Assembly (NCBI GenBank): GCA_010645155.1
Contig: CM021320.1
Location: forward strand, 8,012,270 to 8,076,269
Reading direction: 5' to 3'
Length of the DNA: 64,000 nt
DNA from: Tigriopus japonicus
Lineage: Eukaryota > Arthropoda > Copepoda > Harpacticoida > Harpacticidae
Translations under genes and position numbers: made by a program
Shown here: in pieces, positions 23,996 through 35,216 of the stretch
How the letters are laid out: every line of letters starts with the position of its first letter
Numbering within the stretch: position 1 is the first letter of the stretch
The notes under the pieces: model-generated
Told to the model about the DNA's origin: nothing
What the model saw: only the letters and a program-made list of their open reading frames with translations
Database searches by the model: none

Positions 23996-24705
23996 TATTC
24001 GTGAATTGACTTTCCATTAGCTGATCAAGCGACAGTATCAAAACCATTGACTTCTATTAATACTAGACCGAGTGTAATCCTAAAAATGTGTCTCCGGTCG
24101 CCAACTGTTGAGCGGACAAAAGTGCGGGAACATTTGAAATGTGTGACCTGGCAAATGTCAACCATGGAAGTGATGAGTCAAATGTGGAATTCAGTAATGT
24201 TTTTGGGTCATTCTTTGTTATTGCTGGGGGTCACTTTCGTGAGAGAACCAAAGACGTCACTTGGTGACCATTCCATGGATATGAGTACTACAACTAGGAA
24301 CTTTTTTGACAATACGTTGAATAAGTAATTGGTAGGAAGAACACAAATTTAAGCTTTTGCGTTATGTAGGGTTAATCCAATGCATATATGGACAAAAACT
24401 GACTTGTGGTTTCAAGTGAGTTTTGAAAAGTTGGTCTTGATTCGAATGTTTGGTCACACTAATTGCCCGCTCAACAGTTGTGAGGGCGACATTTTCTTCA
24501 TGAATTCAACGCATTCCGCCCCGCTTGCCAAATCAGCCAGGCTAAAGCTTGCACGCTATCTAGTGATTATAACTGATCTAAGATCAAAACAAAGAGAAAA
24601 AAGTGCTCAAGCACCTTGCAAGAAATAAGGATTCGAGTTTTCGGCTCTTGAAAAAAACTTGTTTCATGAAGCTAGTCTTGACCTATGATAGAGCGTAGTC
24701 AGATT
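23996..24705. other. No recognised feature
   Basis: Short frames only, without splice or family support. Confidence 0.35.
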
Positions 24706-25226
24706 TCTATAAACGGCTGTAAAATAATTTGTGGTCACGGCAGCTTGCTTTTTCAGAGCAGCTTTTGTGCGTCTGAGCTCACTCCTTGGGAGTAGACAAG
24801 AGAACTACTTAGGTGGCTTGAGAGAAGCGCTTTGAAGTCTCAACTCAGGGTGAGCCAGCTTTTGTTGCTTGCAAACCTGCCATCTCTTAAATTGCAAACT
24901 CTCTCTTAGTCTTGAGTCCCTGGCTGCTGCTGGCGCTTCTCCTCGTACTTCTCTCTTGTTCTTCTACGTCAACCATTCTCTACGTCGTTTCATTGTTTGA
25001 CACCAATCAGGGCAAGCATGGGCTTGCCACTCCTCCTCATACTTCTCCTTTCTTGCACCTCAACTAACCAGACATCTAATTACTTCTTCTACGTCCACCG
25101 TTCCCTAGGTTCTCTATGTTGTTCGACACTGTTTGGATTCCCTTGCCCATTAGGCTAGAAGTACGTGTTGACAAAGCTGTTACTGAAGCTGCCGTGACCA
25201 CAAATTCTCTTATAGCCGTTTATAGC
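24706..25226. mobile_element. MITE-like element with about 40-bp inverted ends
   Basis: The left end CTATAAACGGCTGTAAAA with TTTGTGGTCACGGCAGCTT (24706-24747) is complementary to 25185-25225. The interior contains a partial direct duplication (TTCTACGTC...TTCTCTACGTC) and no coding frame. Superfamily unknown. Confidence 0.6.
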
Positions 25227-25257
25227 AGGTTTCAATGCATGATGTGCGGTCACTATG

Positions 25258-26021
25258 CAGGGATGGGGAGTAATTGTAATTGCAATTACAATTACGTTAT
25301 TACAATTACGTGTAATTATAATTAATTACATTTTTGGGCCAAGTAATTGTAATTGTGATTAATTACATTTTTGGGCCAAGTAATTGTAATTGTGATTAAT
25401 TACATTTTTGGCCATGTTATTGACGAACTTTCAATTACAAATTACCAATTACTTTTCAAAATCTTACTTCCTCAAATTAACCATAAAACCAATTTATCGG
25501 TTTTTACTTGCAAAACAATTATTTTGTCATCAATTTGCGGTCAATGTGATGCCACAAACAGGTAGCTTTTTTTACAATACACGCACAAGGTTTGATGTTT
25601 AAATACTTTATCGTTACACTTGATATATAAGTACAAAGTTCGTGTTTTCTGAAAAAGAAAAATATGCCTTGTGATTGATGGTAAAATATTTTTGATATTC
25701 AAGCCCGTTCATAAGCTGTTGGTTTTTGTGAATCACTCTTTCATATTAACCTTTCAGGCATTATAAGTTGCCAGTTGGTGCATTGCTACGTAAAAATGGC
25801 AGATCTATTAATTTTTCATTGTTTTGAAAAGGCAAAACGGTGAAAGAGACGGAATAATTGTAATTGACATGTAATTGTCATGTAATTGACATGTTATTGA
25901 CATGTAATTGACATGTAATTGTAATTGAAGTCAATTCCATTTTCGGATAATGTAAATAATTACATTTTTAGATGAAGTAATTGTAATTAATTACATTTTT
26001 CAAGTAATTGACCCAACTCTA
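25258..26021. mobile_element. hAT-type element, CAGGGATGGGGAGTAATTG ends, GTAATTGTAATTG arrays
   Basis: The left end CAGGGATGGGGAGTAATTG pairs with the right end CAAGTAATTGACCCAACTCT. The flanks TCACTATG (25250-25257) and ACTCTATG (26022-26029) match at six of eight positions. Both subterminal zones are arrays of TAATTGTAATTG-like words in both orientations. AT-rich and non-coding. Confidence 0.65.
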
Positions 26022-26727
26022 ACTCTATGGAAATCAGAACAAGAAAAAGATGTTCACAACTTACAGCTGACGAACCTCAAAATTTTGTAAGCTGTTTTGC
26101 GTTTGTCAATAGGAATTTGGAGTCTAAAAATCGTTCAAAGTTTTATCAATTACGTAAAAGGTTCCACTCTTTTTGATAACTAATAAACCCCAAATGAAGA
26201 GTGAGAATCTGGTAAGTGATAACTTTCCCGTTGAGAGTTACTTACATCTAGGGGCCTGAATTAAATTCTTTTATTGACCGCCTTCTCCTTTTATGAGACT
26301 TCCTCCAAGCCCAAAGAGGTCAGGTCCAAAATATTATTCACCTACAACTTACTTTATTACCATACACATGATTTTATTACCCTATCAATCACTTTATTGC
26401 CCTATGAATGCATCATGCCTTTACAAATACATCTCAGACTCACAATTACTTGCACGTCTGAAGCCCCCGTCTCATTGACGGGGAATGATCCATTGAAGAA
26501 GTCGTGATAGGCTTTTATACCATGGCACTGAGTAGCCAACACACCGACTGATGTACTTGAGGTGAACGTAGCTTGCTCTTAATACCGGTATTGAGTAAGC
26601 AAAGCATGCTAGTTGGATAGTACGAATGTCCGTGGTTGAACTGATTTTCAGGGTTGAAAAATTGTAACGGAAGTCCCAAAAAGGATAAGTTGGTCAACAA
26701 AATACCATATGCACCCACAAATGAAGG

Positions 26728-26845
26728 GAGGAATGGTCAAGATCCGACATCACTCGTTTCATTTTAATTGACGCCCCTCGGGCTGACGCCCTCGGGTCGC
26801 CAATAAAATGAAACTCCCTCCGCCGGATTTTGGCCATTACTCCCT
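26728..26845. repeat. Hairpin-forming sequence
   Basis: GTTTCATTTTAATTGACG and CGCCAATAAAATGAAAC, preceded and followed by GGAATGGTC...GGCCATTACTCC, form an imperfect stem of about 50 bp around CCCCTCGGGCTGACGCCCTC. It resembles a small folded MITE. Confidence 0.55.
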
Positions 26846-27429
26846 TCCTTTACAGGTGCATAAATAGTATTTTGATAATATTTACCCATTTTTTCTCAAT
26901 TTTTCTAATATTTTGGTTATTTCGAGGAAGAATTCAATATTTCTGTACTTATTTAGGCCAAAAAATATTTCACAAAAAATGAGCAAAATGAATGAGTTAA
27001 AACAATAGGGTCAATCAAAAATGAACCTAAGATTCCAAAATGTCTTCAAACAGGCAACTATACTAAAATTGCGTCAAAAATTGCTAAAACATTCACAACC
27101 AGATCACCATCATTTTCGCAAAAAGGATGGCATCTATCGGGGAAAATTGAAATTTCTATGGTTAAATCTGTTTGGTGTCAAGTGCGCCTCCACTAAAGAT
27201 CTTCATTCTATCATAGTCGTTTCATTCAAAAATTATCTCGCATACTGGATAAAGAATGGAGTTTGAGAACAAAGTCTGAGATTTGTTTGGTCCAAAAACC
27301 TCTGAAATTCAAGTTTTCGGATTGGAAAAAATAGAGCTGTCCAACGTCGCACACATGATCACTTTAAATTTCAAAGTGAATTTTGCATGTACATAATGTT
27401 TAGTAAACTACTGTCGATTTCGGTTTCGG
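26846..27429. other. No recognised feature
   Basis: AT-rich sequence with only short frames. Confidence 0.35.
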
Positions 27430-27894
27430 TTAAGGCCTTTTTCGGCGAAAATACTCAGTTTCGGTTAGGAGCCCTTTCCAGTCATCACTAACTTTTAGGA
27501 TTTTCCCAAGTTCATTTACCCTGAAAATGCCACACCAATTTTGCGTTATCCATCTTGAGTTTTGAAAAATCTCGAGCATCAATTTTGCATTAATGAGCTC
27601 CAGGAAGCTTTTCTCCCTTGCTTGAGTGTAGTATCCATCGCTCTTGGTATCGTAGGAGAGACCTCCTCGAGAGGGAATGCAAGAATTGCGAAATCTACGC
27701 TGCACACACACATACTTTCCATTTATTTGTTCAAGGTCTTGGGTTGGTGCAAGTGCAATCACTTTTCGGCCTGTTAGGTTGTTCAACTTGTTCAACATTA
27801 GATTAAGGCGCAAAAGAGGGCGTATTTGGAGATCAAGGTTGTTCCAGCCAAGACCCGGGCTTTTGATCACGAGAAAGTCATGTTGAGACGACAA
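27430..27894 (-). CDS. Unassigned 154-codon ORF
   Basis: This is the longest open frame between the GPCR and eIF2-beta genes that is not explained by a repeat. I do not recognise the product. The segment ALAPTQDLEQINGKYVC recalls the C-terminal SGKY region of short-chain dehydrogenases only loosely. A GTATGT donor-like sequence occurs right after INGK. The downstream half is not protein-like. It may be a decayed exon or chance. Confidence 0.15.
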   Translation of the reverse strand: MSSQHDFLVIKSPGLGWNNLDLQIRPLLRLNLMLNKLNNLTGRKVIALAPTQDLEQINGKYVCVQRRFRNSCIPSRGGLSYDTKSDGYYTQAREKSFLELINAKLMLEIFQNSRWITQNWCGIFRVNELGKILKVSDDWKGLLTETEYFRRKRP

Positions 27895-28446
27895 TTAATC
27901 ACGAACCTCCAGGGGCAGATTAATCCCTTTCAAGGTCACGTCGGAACTTCTTGAGCTTGGTTGGTCAGCCGAGTGACTCTCCCACGCACAATTAGACAAA
28001 ATGAATGAACATAGCTTTTGTTCTTGTTTTGACGGTTGAGCGAAAAGAGGGTCATCAAAACGTGGATCGATGATTTATTAATTGATTATGCATGACCAAC
28101 CTTGAGTTGTGACGGCACATAACTTGAAATAAATCCTGAATGGAATTCAACTTCACTTTGTGTAACAAAAAGTTCTTGAAACGATCTTATTTGATCTCTT
28201 TTTTTTGGAAAATAGGTTGGAGATGAGGGCACCATCAGACAGGAAACGTTCCCTGTCTCAAATGGGAAACGGTCTTGATTTGAATGCTCTTTTCCAATTT
28301 AGAGGGACCCTTGGTAACACGAACGAACGTAAACTCTCTAGTTAGGAAGTCCATGCAATCAAATAAAGCTTACGAAATACATACGCTCTTCAGTAATTTA
28401 TGAAATTCATGAACTATCGAGTCGACATTTTCTGAGAAGCGGTTAA
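27895..28446. other. Intergenic stretch downstream of eIF2-beta, nothing recognised
   Basis: No exon, repeat pair or RNA gene was seen. Confidence 0.4.
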
Positions 28447-28452
28447 TTTATT
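28447..28452 (-). terminator. AATAAA polyadenylation signal of the eIF2-beta gene
   Basis: On the minus strand a perfect AATAAA lies 35 bp after the eIF2-beta stop codon, the usual place for a short 3' UTR. Confidence 0.6.
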
Positions 28453-28486
28453 CAATGAAACACAAGAAGCCAGTTGCGAATGAATT

Positions 28487-31400
28487 TTACTGCTTGGTCT
28501 TGGATCTCTTGGATGTGATGGCCTGGAAACCCGTCTTGATGGTCTGAACGGAGCATCGCGAGTGGCAGGACATGCACTGAAGGAAAAACAACCGCGTCTC
28601 CTTATCCAAAATTGTGTCCGGAGAGCGACACGTGTGGCACGTCACGTACTCCTTGATGTAACGTCGGAGAACGTTCTCAATGTGTTTCTGCTGGAACCGA
28701 CCCTTAATGATGAGCTGGTTGTTTCCGTCAATGGCACCGACCGTGCCCAACTCGGCGAAGAGGAACGCCAACAGATGCTTGGGTTGACGATGAAGCCTAA
28801 ATGAGAGTGGGCGGTATAAACATATGCATTAGGAGTTCATTTCAATTGCTGCCTGCCACCCTTTGGTCTTGATGTCCCGTAACTATCACTCCTCTTAGTT
28901 CATTTTGTTCCCCCTTTGATCCTTGTAATTGAGTCAAGAACCAGACCCAGGAGCCAGCCTTCTTTGGCTTTTAAAGCATCAGAAAAGATGAATCAAGGTC
29001 AATAGACTAGTCGGAGGGCTAAAGGCCTAAGGCTCTAGGCCAAGAGCGTTGGGAAGAAAAATCGACTTTTTTACATATCGATAACAACCCAACAAACCCG
29101 ACCATGGCTGGCTTAATTGCAAGGACCATCATCTCATGACAGGGAAGTTCCTGTTTGGCTCTTTTTCAAAAACACGCAAATTTACTCGTTGTTCACTTTC
29201 TTGATGATTTTGACCACGTTCATGCAATCTCTATTCTGACTTTACTTCATAAAATCATTTGGTTTAAGGGAAACCAAATGTTTTCGTGCTTCAAAATTCG
29301 TACCGTCAAGAAAAAAAACATAACATACATGCAAAAATTGCCAAAAATCAATCAAGGAAGTCTTCCTCCTTTTTTTGGTTGGTTGCGGATTTCTACTACT
29401 GCTGCAAGGAATGTGATTCCCTGCAAAAATAAATCATAAATGAATAAGCCCTCTATATAGGAAGTCCATGGAGGTAAAATTTTCAATTTAGTACCCACAA
29501 GCACATTTATATATAATCTCGAACAGACACAGGCGTAAGTGGCAAGTTATTGTTACTTTTAATTAATCAAGAAAATATCAAAAAATCATTGAAACTTACA
29601 TTTTAGCGATTTCGGTGAAATTGACGAAGGCAGTCTTCTTTGTTCCCACCCTAACCACTTGAGGTGGCCTCATGACAAATCTCTTCTTTTCGCCAGCCAC
29701 AAGCTCTGGATTCTTGTCTCTCATGATGTTGAAGACTCGCTGGAGAAGCTCATCGTAAGTGTAATCACGATCAGAATCCACCCAAGGATTAGCTTCAACT
29801 GAAAGGAAACAAAAGGTTGACATTGTCGATGGTCATTGGCACTTGAAAGACTGTTATGGATCATCATTCCTCGCATATTCTTAGAGTATCTATTTTTTTT
29901 AAACAAAAAACTCACACAATGGTTATTCAAAGACTTACATTAAAGCATTGATGAACAAGTATCATGCACTTGTCAATTTTTATGTTTGAAAAACTAGGGA
30001 TATGCGAGTTTTAAACTCCAAAGATGTGTTGAAATAAAATTCTGCAATGCCATAAAAAAGCTGTGGTAAACAAGACATCCCTACATCTGTACAAATCTTC
30101 AAATTAGCATAATAAACCAACGCACATAAAAAAATGCCTTCAGCATAATAAACCAACGCACGTAAAAATATGCCTAACGACCAATTTGGGCAAAAAAATT
30201 AACGAGTCAAGATGTTGAGATTCTCAAAAACACGATAAGCTTCTCTTGCTCTGCATGTCATGTAACATAATATATCTTACTTCATCTGAAGTCGTTACTT
30301 CAGGAAGAAAGATAGTAGACATCTTTTTTTGAGATTTTGAAAATCATTGTAAAAGCTTACATTGGAAGAAGAAAACTGAGGAGAAAAGTGTGGGTTTCTG
30401 GCGCATGGGCTGAGTTATTTCAAGCAATTAAATCGTACTCCTATCAAGGTTAACTTTTATCACTTGCCAAAATATCGTTCCTAAATCCTCAAAACCCTTT
30501 TTTCATTGCTGCATGGCCTTATGGAGAGGAATTTTGATGACAAAATATTATAACGTATTGAATCGCGTGTGTGGTTAGCAAGCAAGCACAAGTGGTTGAA
30601 AAGAAAGGCTTAACCAAAAAGCAATGGAATTATGGAGTGGGAGGCTAGCAATGAAAATTATAATTTTCAGTAGAAACGAGTCAATAATGCTCGTCTGCAA
30701 ATGAGACCTTTCTTTTGTCGAGTGGCCTACGTATTTCAAATTTCAGCTCAATCAAACGTCGGAGACAAAATTATGCTCACTCAAAGTTAAGTGCAAATCC
30801 TACCGAGAATGAATGAACTAGCCCTTTTGTGGTAATCGTTTTACCACAAAAGGGCGAGTTCATTCATTCTATGCTCTCTTCAGGACAAAAGTTTGAGAAG
30901 GCATAACTTTTCACTTTGGCATTCGATTGGGCTGAAATTTGAAATACGTGTTCTTCTCAATACAAGCCAGGTCTCACTTGCAGCAGAACGCAAATGGTTC
31001 GATTCTGTTGGAAATCATAATTCTCATTTCTAGCCTCCCACTCCATGATTTCCGTGCTTCTTGGCTTAACGCATGCCAAATTAGAGGAAGATCTGTTTCG
31101 GAGAATGGACAAACGTGGGTCAAGGCAAAAAAGTAAGCAAGCGAAAGTTGATAACTGACGAAATTAAGAGAAAGAGTGATTTCTTCCATAGGGCGCATCT
31201 TGAAAGATTGCCGATTCCCGATTGTGTGTGTTTCTCTCTCTCTCTCTCTCTCTCGCGCGCGTGGCTGGCAAACTGGCTTACCTTTGGGCCCTTTCGAAAC
31301 AGAGCTCAAGTTGTCTGAAGAGCCTTGTTTTGTGTTAGCTAATGGCAAAGTGAGTTATAGAGGGCAGTTAGTAAGAGAACGCATGTACGGTCCCGGTTGG

Positions 31401-33449
31401 GGTGATGATGAAGAACAGTAGAATATAATCCCATCAACTTCCAGGCATATCGACCCATCTTACCAGACACTCACTAACTGTGCGCTTCCATTCCTTTATT
31501 ATCTTCTTCTTGCCGTTCATCATTTGTCAAAGAGAGAAAACTTACCATTTTCCTTGTCGTCATCTTTCATATCGTCGCCACCTAATTCGCCAGCGCGTTT
31601 CTTCTTCTTCTTTTTCTTTCCAAAGCTCTCCAAATCCAGATCATCGTCCTGAAACAGAATTTGATGAGGCAGGCGAATACCAAAAAAACATGAGCTAGTT
31701 TGTATGGCCTTCTGACCCTCTCGGAAAACATCTTTTCTTGTCTTTAAAATGTTCACTACGTCACGTACGAGGACCGCGACCTCATAAAAAACAAATGTCC
31801 ATCATATTTGTGGAAGAAAAGTTAGTTAGTTACCTCTTTATCATCAGGGAGTGCATCCTCCAGTTCGTCAAGGTTGAGTGGCTGCTTCTTTTTCTTCTTC
31901 TTTTTTCCGAACGTTTCCAAATCAATGTCGTCTGTAACAAAAATAACTCCATAATTACTCATGACAAAAGAGAACGGAGATGGCAAACGTATTAGTTCGC
32001 CTGCTTATAGAGAGACCAATGAAACTACAGTTTTTCAAAAGACGAAGCTCGTGTTTCTTGACTCCATAAGTATTCCAAATAAAGTTTCAAAAAGCACTCC
32101 CCGCGATAATTGAGAGGGAACCACCCTTGACTGAAGCCGTTTTGCTTTTCAAAATCAATTTGCCAGTGAATCGAGCAAAGGAAAGGGAGTTTTTGGCAAA
32201 GTTTAGGTGCTCGTGAGAACTTAGGTTGGGGCAAGTCCATCCGGACGGACAATGGTGTTACGAAACAGTGGTTGAACGGTTCAAAGTTGTTGCTTGAGCG
32301 TCATTACCATTATGCAATAACATGGGTCTCTTCATGAAGCGCTTTTCATCATAGAATGCACGACGAAGTGCGCATATTTTTCCAAACTTCTATCTGAAAG
32401 GTCTTTGAACTTTAAATACAAATTGGTTTCCAGCTTTTTAAAATAACATCAAGAAATTCAGTCTCGAATTTCGAGTCTATATCACCACTCCAGCTGGTGC
32501 CTTTGCACCATCGCTTACTTATATTTGGCATTCGGGCGGCTTATAAGTACCAGGGTCTCTGAAACCAACTTGAAGTTTGAGATCGGACACATCCCCTCAA
32601 GATGAAATTCGTCGAAGTCAAGATGTCGAAGTCAACCTTTGTCGATCGACCTCGAAATGCACCGATTAAACCACGATTTTTCCCATGGGCGACAATCGAG
32701 AATGATCCTTGAGCCCAGGATTCGCATAGAAATCTACCCTCAGCCGGCAATATCAATCAGATTCAGGATTCGACCCACACCCCACGTTCACTTTGAGATG
32801 AATTCACAATGTGAGCGGCCGCTAAACCCACTCAGTCGTCGATCTTAGGCACGCCCATCATCCAAAACGAACGCCATGGGACAAGCGTGGTTGGCTGGCT
32901 AAACGTTCAAAACACTCAATTCACCCCGAAGAACGGACAAAGGCTGCCTTATATGATCTCGTCAGATTACTCTAACGCGACTCAGCCATGGCCATAATGA
33001 ATTCTCGCAGTCATTGATCGGTGTCTTTCTTACCGGGTATTTCGGGCACGTCGACGTCGGCCACGGCGTCCGCGGCGGCAGCGCTCACTTCCTCGTCATT
33101 GTCGTCATCCAAGTGGACCGGCTGCTTCTTCTTCTTCTTTTTCTTCTTGCTCAAGCTATCCAAATCGAGCTCGTCCTCGTGGGCAACGCCCTCATTGGCC
33201 GCAGTCTCGTCAGTGGGCGGTTCGGGTGCCGCTCCAGCTTCATCATCCTTCATGGCCGCATCCAAGTCGAACGGGGTCTTCTTCTTCTTTTTCTTCTTCT
33301 TCAAAGACGGGTCAAATACCTACAAAGCCACAAAGATATTAATAACGCCCGCATTATTGATCCATCCATCCGAGATTCTCCGATAGATGCGTGCGTGCAT
33401 TCATTCAATGGTTCATTCGAGTTCAACCTACCTGATCCTCTTCGGTCAT
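28487..33449 (-). CDS. EIF2S2: Translation initiation factor eIF2 subunit beta, complete, six exons
   Basis: eIF2-beta is a cytoplasmic subunit of the GTPase complex that brings initiator Met-tRNA to the 40S ribosome. Its lysine boxes bind eIF5 and eIF2B-epsilon. Exons (minus strand): 33449-33432, 33319-33034, 31931-31834, 31648-31546, 29798-29600, 28796-28487. All introns are GT-AG with compatible phases and the total is 1014 nt, giving 337 residues (human about 333). It starts MTEEDQVFDPSL. Lysine boxes are at residues 13-20, 64-71, 111-117 and 145-151. The conserved C-terminal half starts at about [17 protein letters not shown]. The zinc ribbon has Cys288, Cys291, Cys309 and Cys312, and Cys316 follows (CHTC, then [10 protein letters not shown]). 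The ATG is chosen because it heads the conserved N-terminus. The fourth lysine box is unusual. Confidence 0.95.
29376..29437 (-). mobile_element. LINE/SINE tail fragment in an eIF2-beta intron
   Basis: On the minus strand it reads TTGCAGGGAATCACATTCC then TTGCAGCAGTAGTAGAAATC, ending at CGCAACCAACC. This is a diverged copy of the shared 3' hairpin tail described for the LINE at 14641-15612. Confidence 0.55.
30105..30178 (+). repeat. Two-copy 36-bp tandem repeat
   Basis: AGCATAATAAACCAACGCAC occurs twice in tandem with similar following bases, inside an eIF2-beta intron. Confidence 0.6.
30605..31068. repeat. 464-bp imperfect palindrome in the second-to-last eIF2-beta intron
   Basis: Matching blocks lie symmetrically about 30838: GGCTTAACC/GGCTTAACG, GGAGTGGGAGGCTAGCAATG, ATTTCAAATTTCAGC, and a 30-bp core arm 30806-30835 versus 30841-30870 with one mismatch. 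The whole could fold as a long hairpin in the pre-mRNA. Most likely a palindromic MITE. No target duplication was defined. Confidence 0.7.
31230..31262 (+). repeat. (CT)n/(CG)n simple repeat
   Basis: A TCTCTC run followed by CGCGCG inside an intron. Confidence 0.85.
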
Positions 33450-34102
33450 GATGATGAATGGTCAATCTCCTTAATATGTATGGGCGGGCCTGACTGAGTG
33501 ATGGGGTGGAATCCAAGCAACGACGGGATGAGGCGCGGAAAGTGGGCGCTCAACGGGATGGAATCAAGAACCACGGGATTTTCGCCGCAACTTGTGTCTT
33601 CACGGTGGATAGGTTGCTGCGTTAGTTGATCACCAACCGAGTCCCAACGCAAGGGTGGCTGACTAACAGCGTGAAATCGGACAAAGCAAAAGAGGTCACA
33701 TACACACTTTAAAAACCATAAGTTAGGCGTAAAAAAGGAACGTGTTTGTTTGATTTTGAATTATTTTGAATATTTGCGCTTAAATGGACGGTAGAACGTG
33801 TACGGAAGAAAACCGCGTGCCATTTGAGGTCCAATGTTCGAGCTCTGTCCGGTCAACTGGCTGTCGATGCCATTGCATCAGACGGAAGTGAGCCCAAGGC
33901 CTAGACTAAAAGCCGAGAGCCATGAGGAAAGCGGCGTTCATAATGCGAATTACAGTTCTAAATAGACAGAAAGGCGGAGTTCCGGAGTGGCCTTGTTCAG
34001 CCAGACTCGGCTAACGATTTGTCGGACAATTTTCGGGCCCTAGCTGACCATTGGCTTATTGGGTCTAGGTCTCGTGACGTCATGTGATGCCGTGGACAGC
34101 CG
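33450..34102. other. 5' flank of eIF2-beta: presumed promoter and 5' UTR
   Basis: The stretch upstream of the eIF2-beta ATG is less AT-rich than its surroundings and has no coding signature. No TATA box could be assigned. It presumably contains the transcription start, but nothing in the sequence fixes it. Confidence 0.35.
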
Positions 34103-34110
34103 GTCACGGG

Positions 34111-35208
34111 CAGGGTGGGCATTTTTTCGACATTGAGAGCATTTTGGACACCCTAGTGTCCAAAAGTGTCCAAAAATACCCAGAAGGTGTCCAAATATCC
34201 CCAGAGGGTGTCCAAAAATCCCCAAAAGATGTCCATAAGTGTCCAAAAGTCCAACAAACGTAAAAGAAAGTTGTACAAATCAGACGAAAAACCAGTTACA
34301 CTACATAAGTAATTGAATTTTAAAGAATGCATGGTTGTGTACTTAAACAAAAATAGTTCTATTAATGGGAACATTACTTGGAGAAATAAACTTTGCCATG
34401 ATAACTTGTTAATAAATTGTTAAAAAAAAATGTTTTGTTTATACAATATGGTAAAATGTGTGTAACTGTTCAAAATGTTTCAAGATTTACATTTTATTTC
34501 CTCATTTGTAAACAAGAGTCTTGTCTTTTGTAATAGTAAAACAACACTGCTTTAATTCTTTGGCAAAAGCATTATAATACCCACATTGCAATCTGATATC
34601 AGTTTGAGTGTGCTTTATTATAGTTAACATTTTTTGGACAGTCAGGTCAAAAGACTTCTTGACTCTTGGAAGGGAAACACTTGCAACAATGATAAACTTT
34701 GGAATATAAATCAAAATACTAAGTAACCTTCTCTTGTCACAAATCATGACATAATTAGCTTTAAAGTGTATACTCGCATACTATGCTTAACATGAAGTGT
34801 GGTGTGAGCGTGTTATTAGTAGTCCCAGTCTCACATTCGTTTGTTCGTTCATTCCTTCAGTCGATCATCTTTCCCAAATTTTGGACGATGCTCGGTGGTC
34901 AAATGAAAAGAGTGGGAAGTTCAAATGTCCAGTTTGGCCTTCAAGTTATTGGCTCATTTAATGTATTAAGTCTAAGTTTCTTATGCTGAATTGACTTATT
35001 CTTGCTTAGATTTCGTCAAGTGACGTTTATTTTGGAGAGAAAGTTTGTAGAATGTTATTCTAAAAATGTTTTTAACCATTATTTTTCGAATTACTATTTT
35101 TGGACACTTTTGGACACTCCTATTTTTGGACAGCCTTATTTTTGGACACTTTTGGACACCTTTTGGACAGGGGTGGACAAAATGTCCAAAAATCAAATGC
35201 CCACCCTG
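34111..35208. mobile_element. 1.1-kb hAT-type element, CAGGGTGGGCATTT ends, GTGTCCAAAA arrays
   Basis: The left end CAGGGTGGGCATTT and right end AAATGCCCACCCTG are inverted repeats. The flanks are a perfect 8-bp duplication, GTCACGGG (34103-34110 and 35209-35216). Both subterminal regions (34140-34250 and 35098-35190) are arrays of GTGTCCAAAA in opposite orientations. The AT-rich centre has no transposase. Confidence 0.9.
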
Positions 35209-35216
35209 GTCACGGG

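Noticed and set aside
33011..33451. Plus-strand ORFs over the eIF2-beta exon
   Set aside because: Antisense shadows of the lysine-box exon, with poly-Phe/poly-Leu from the Lys codons.
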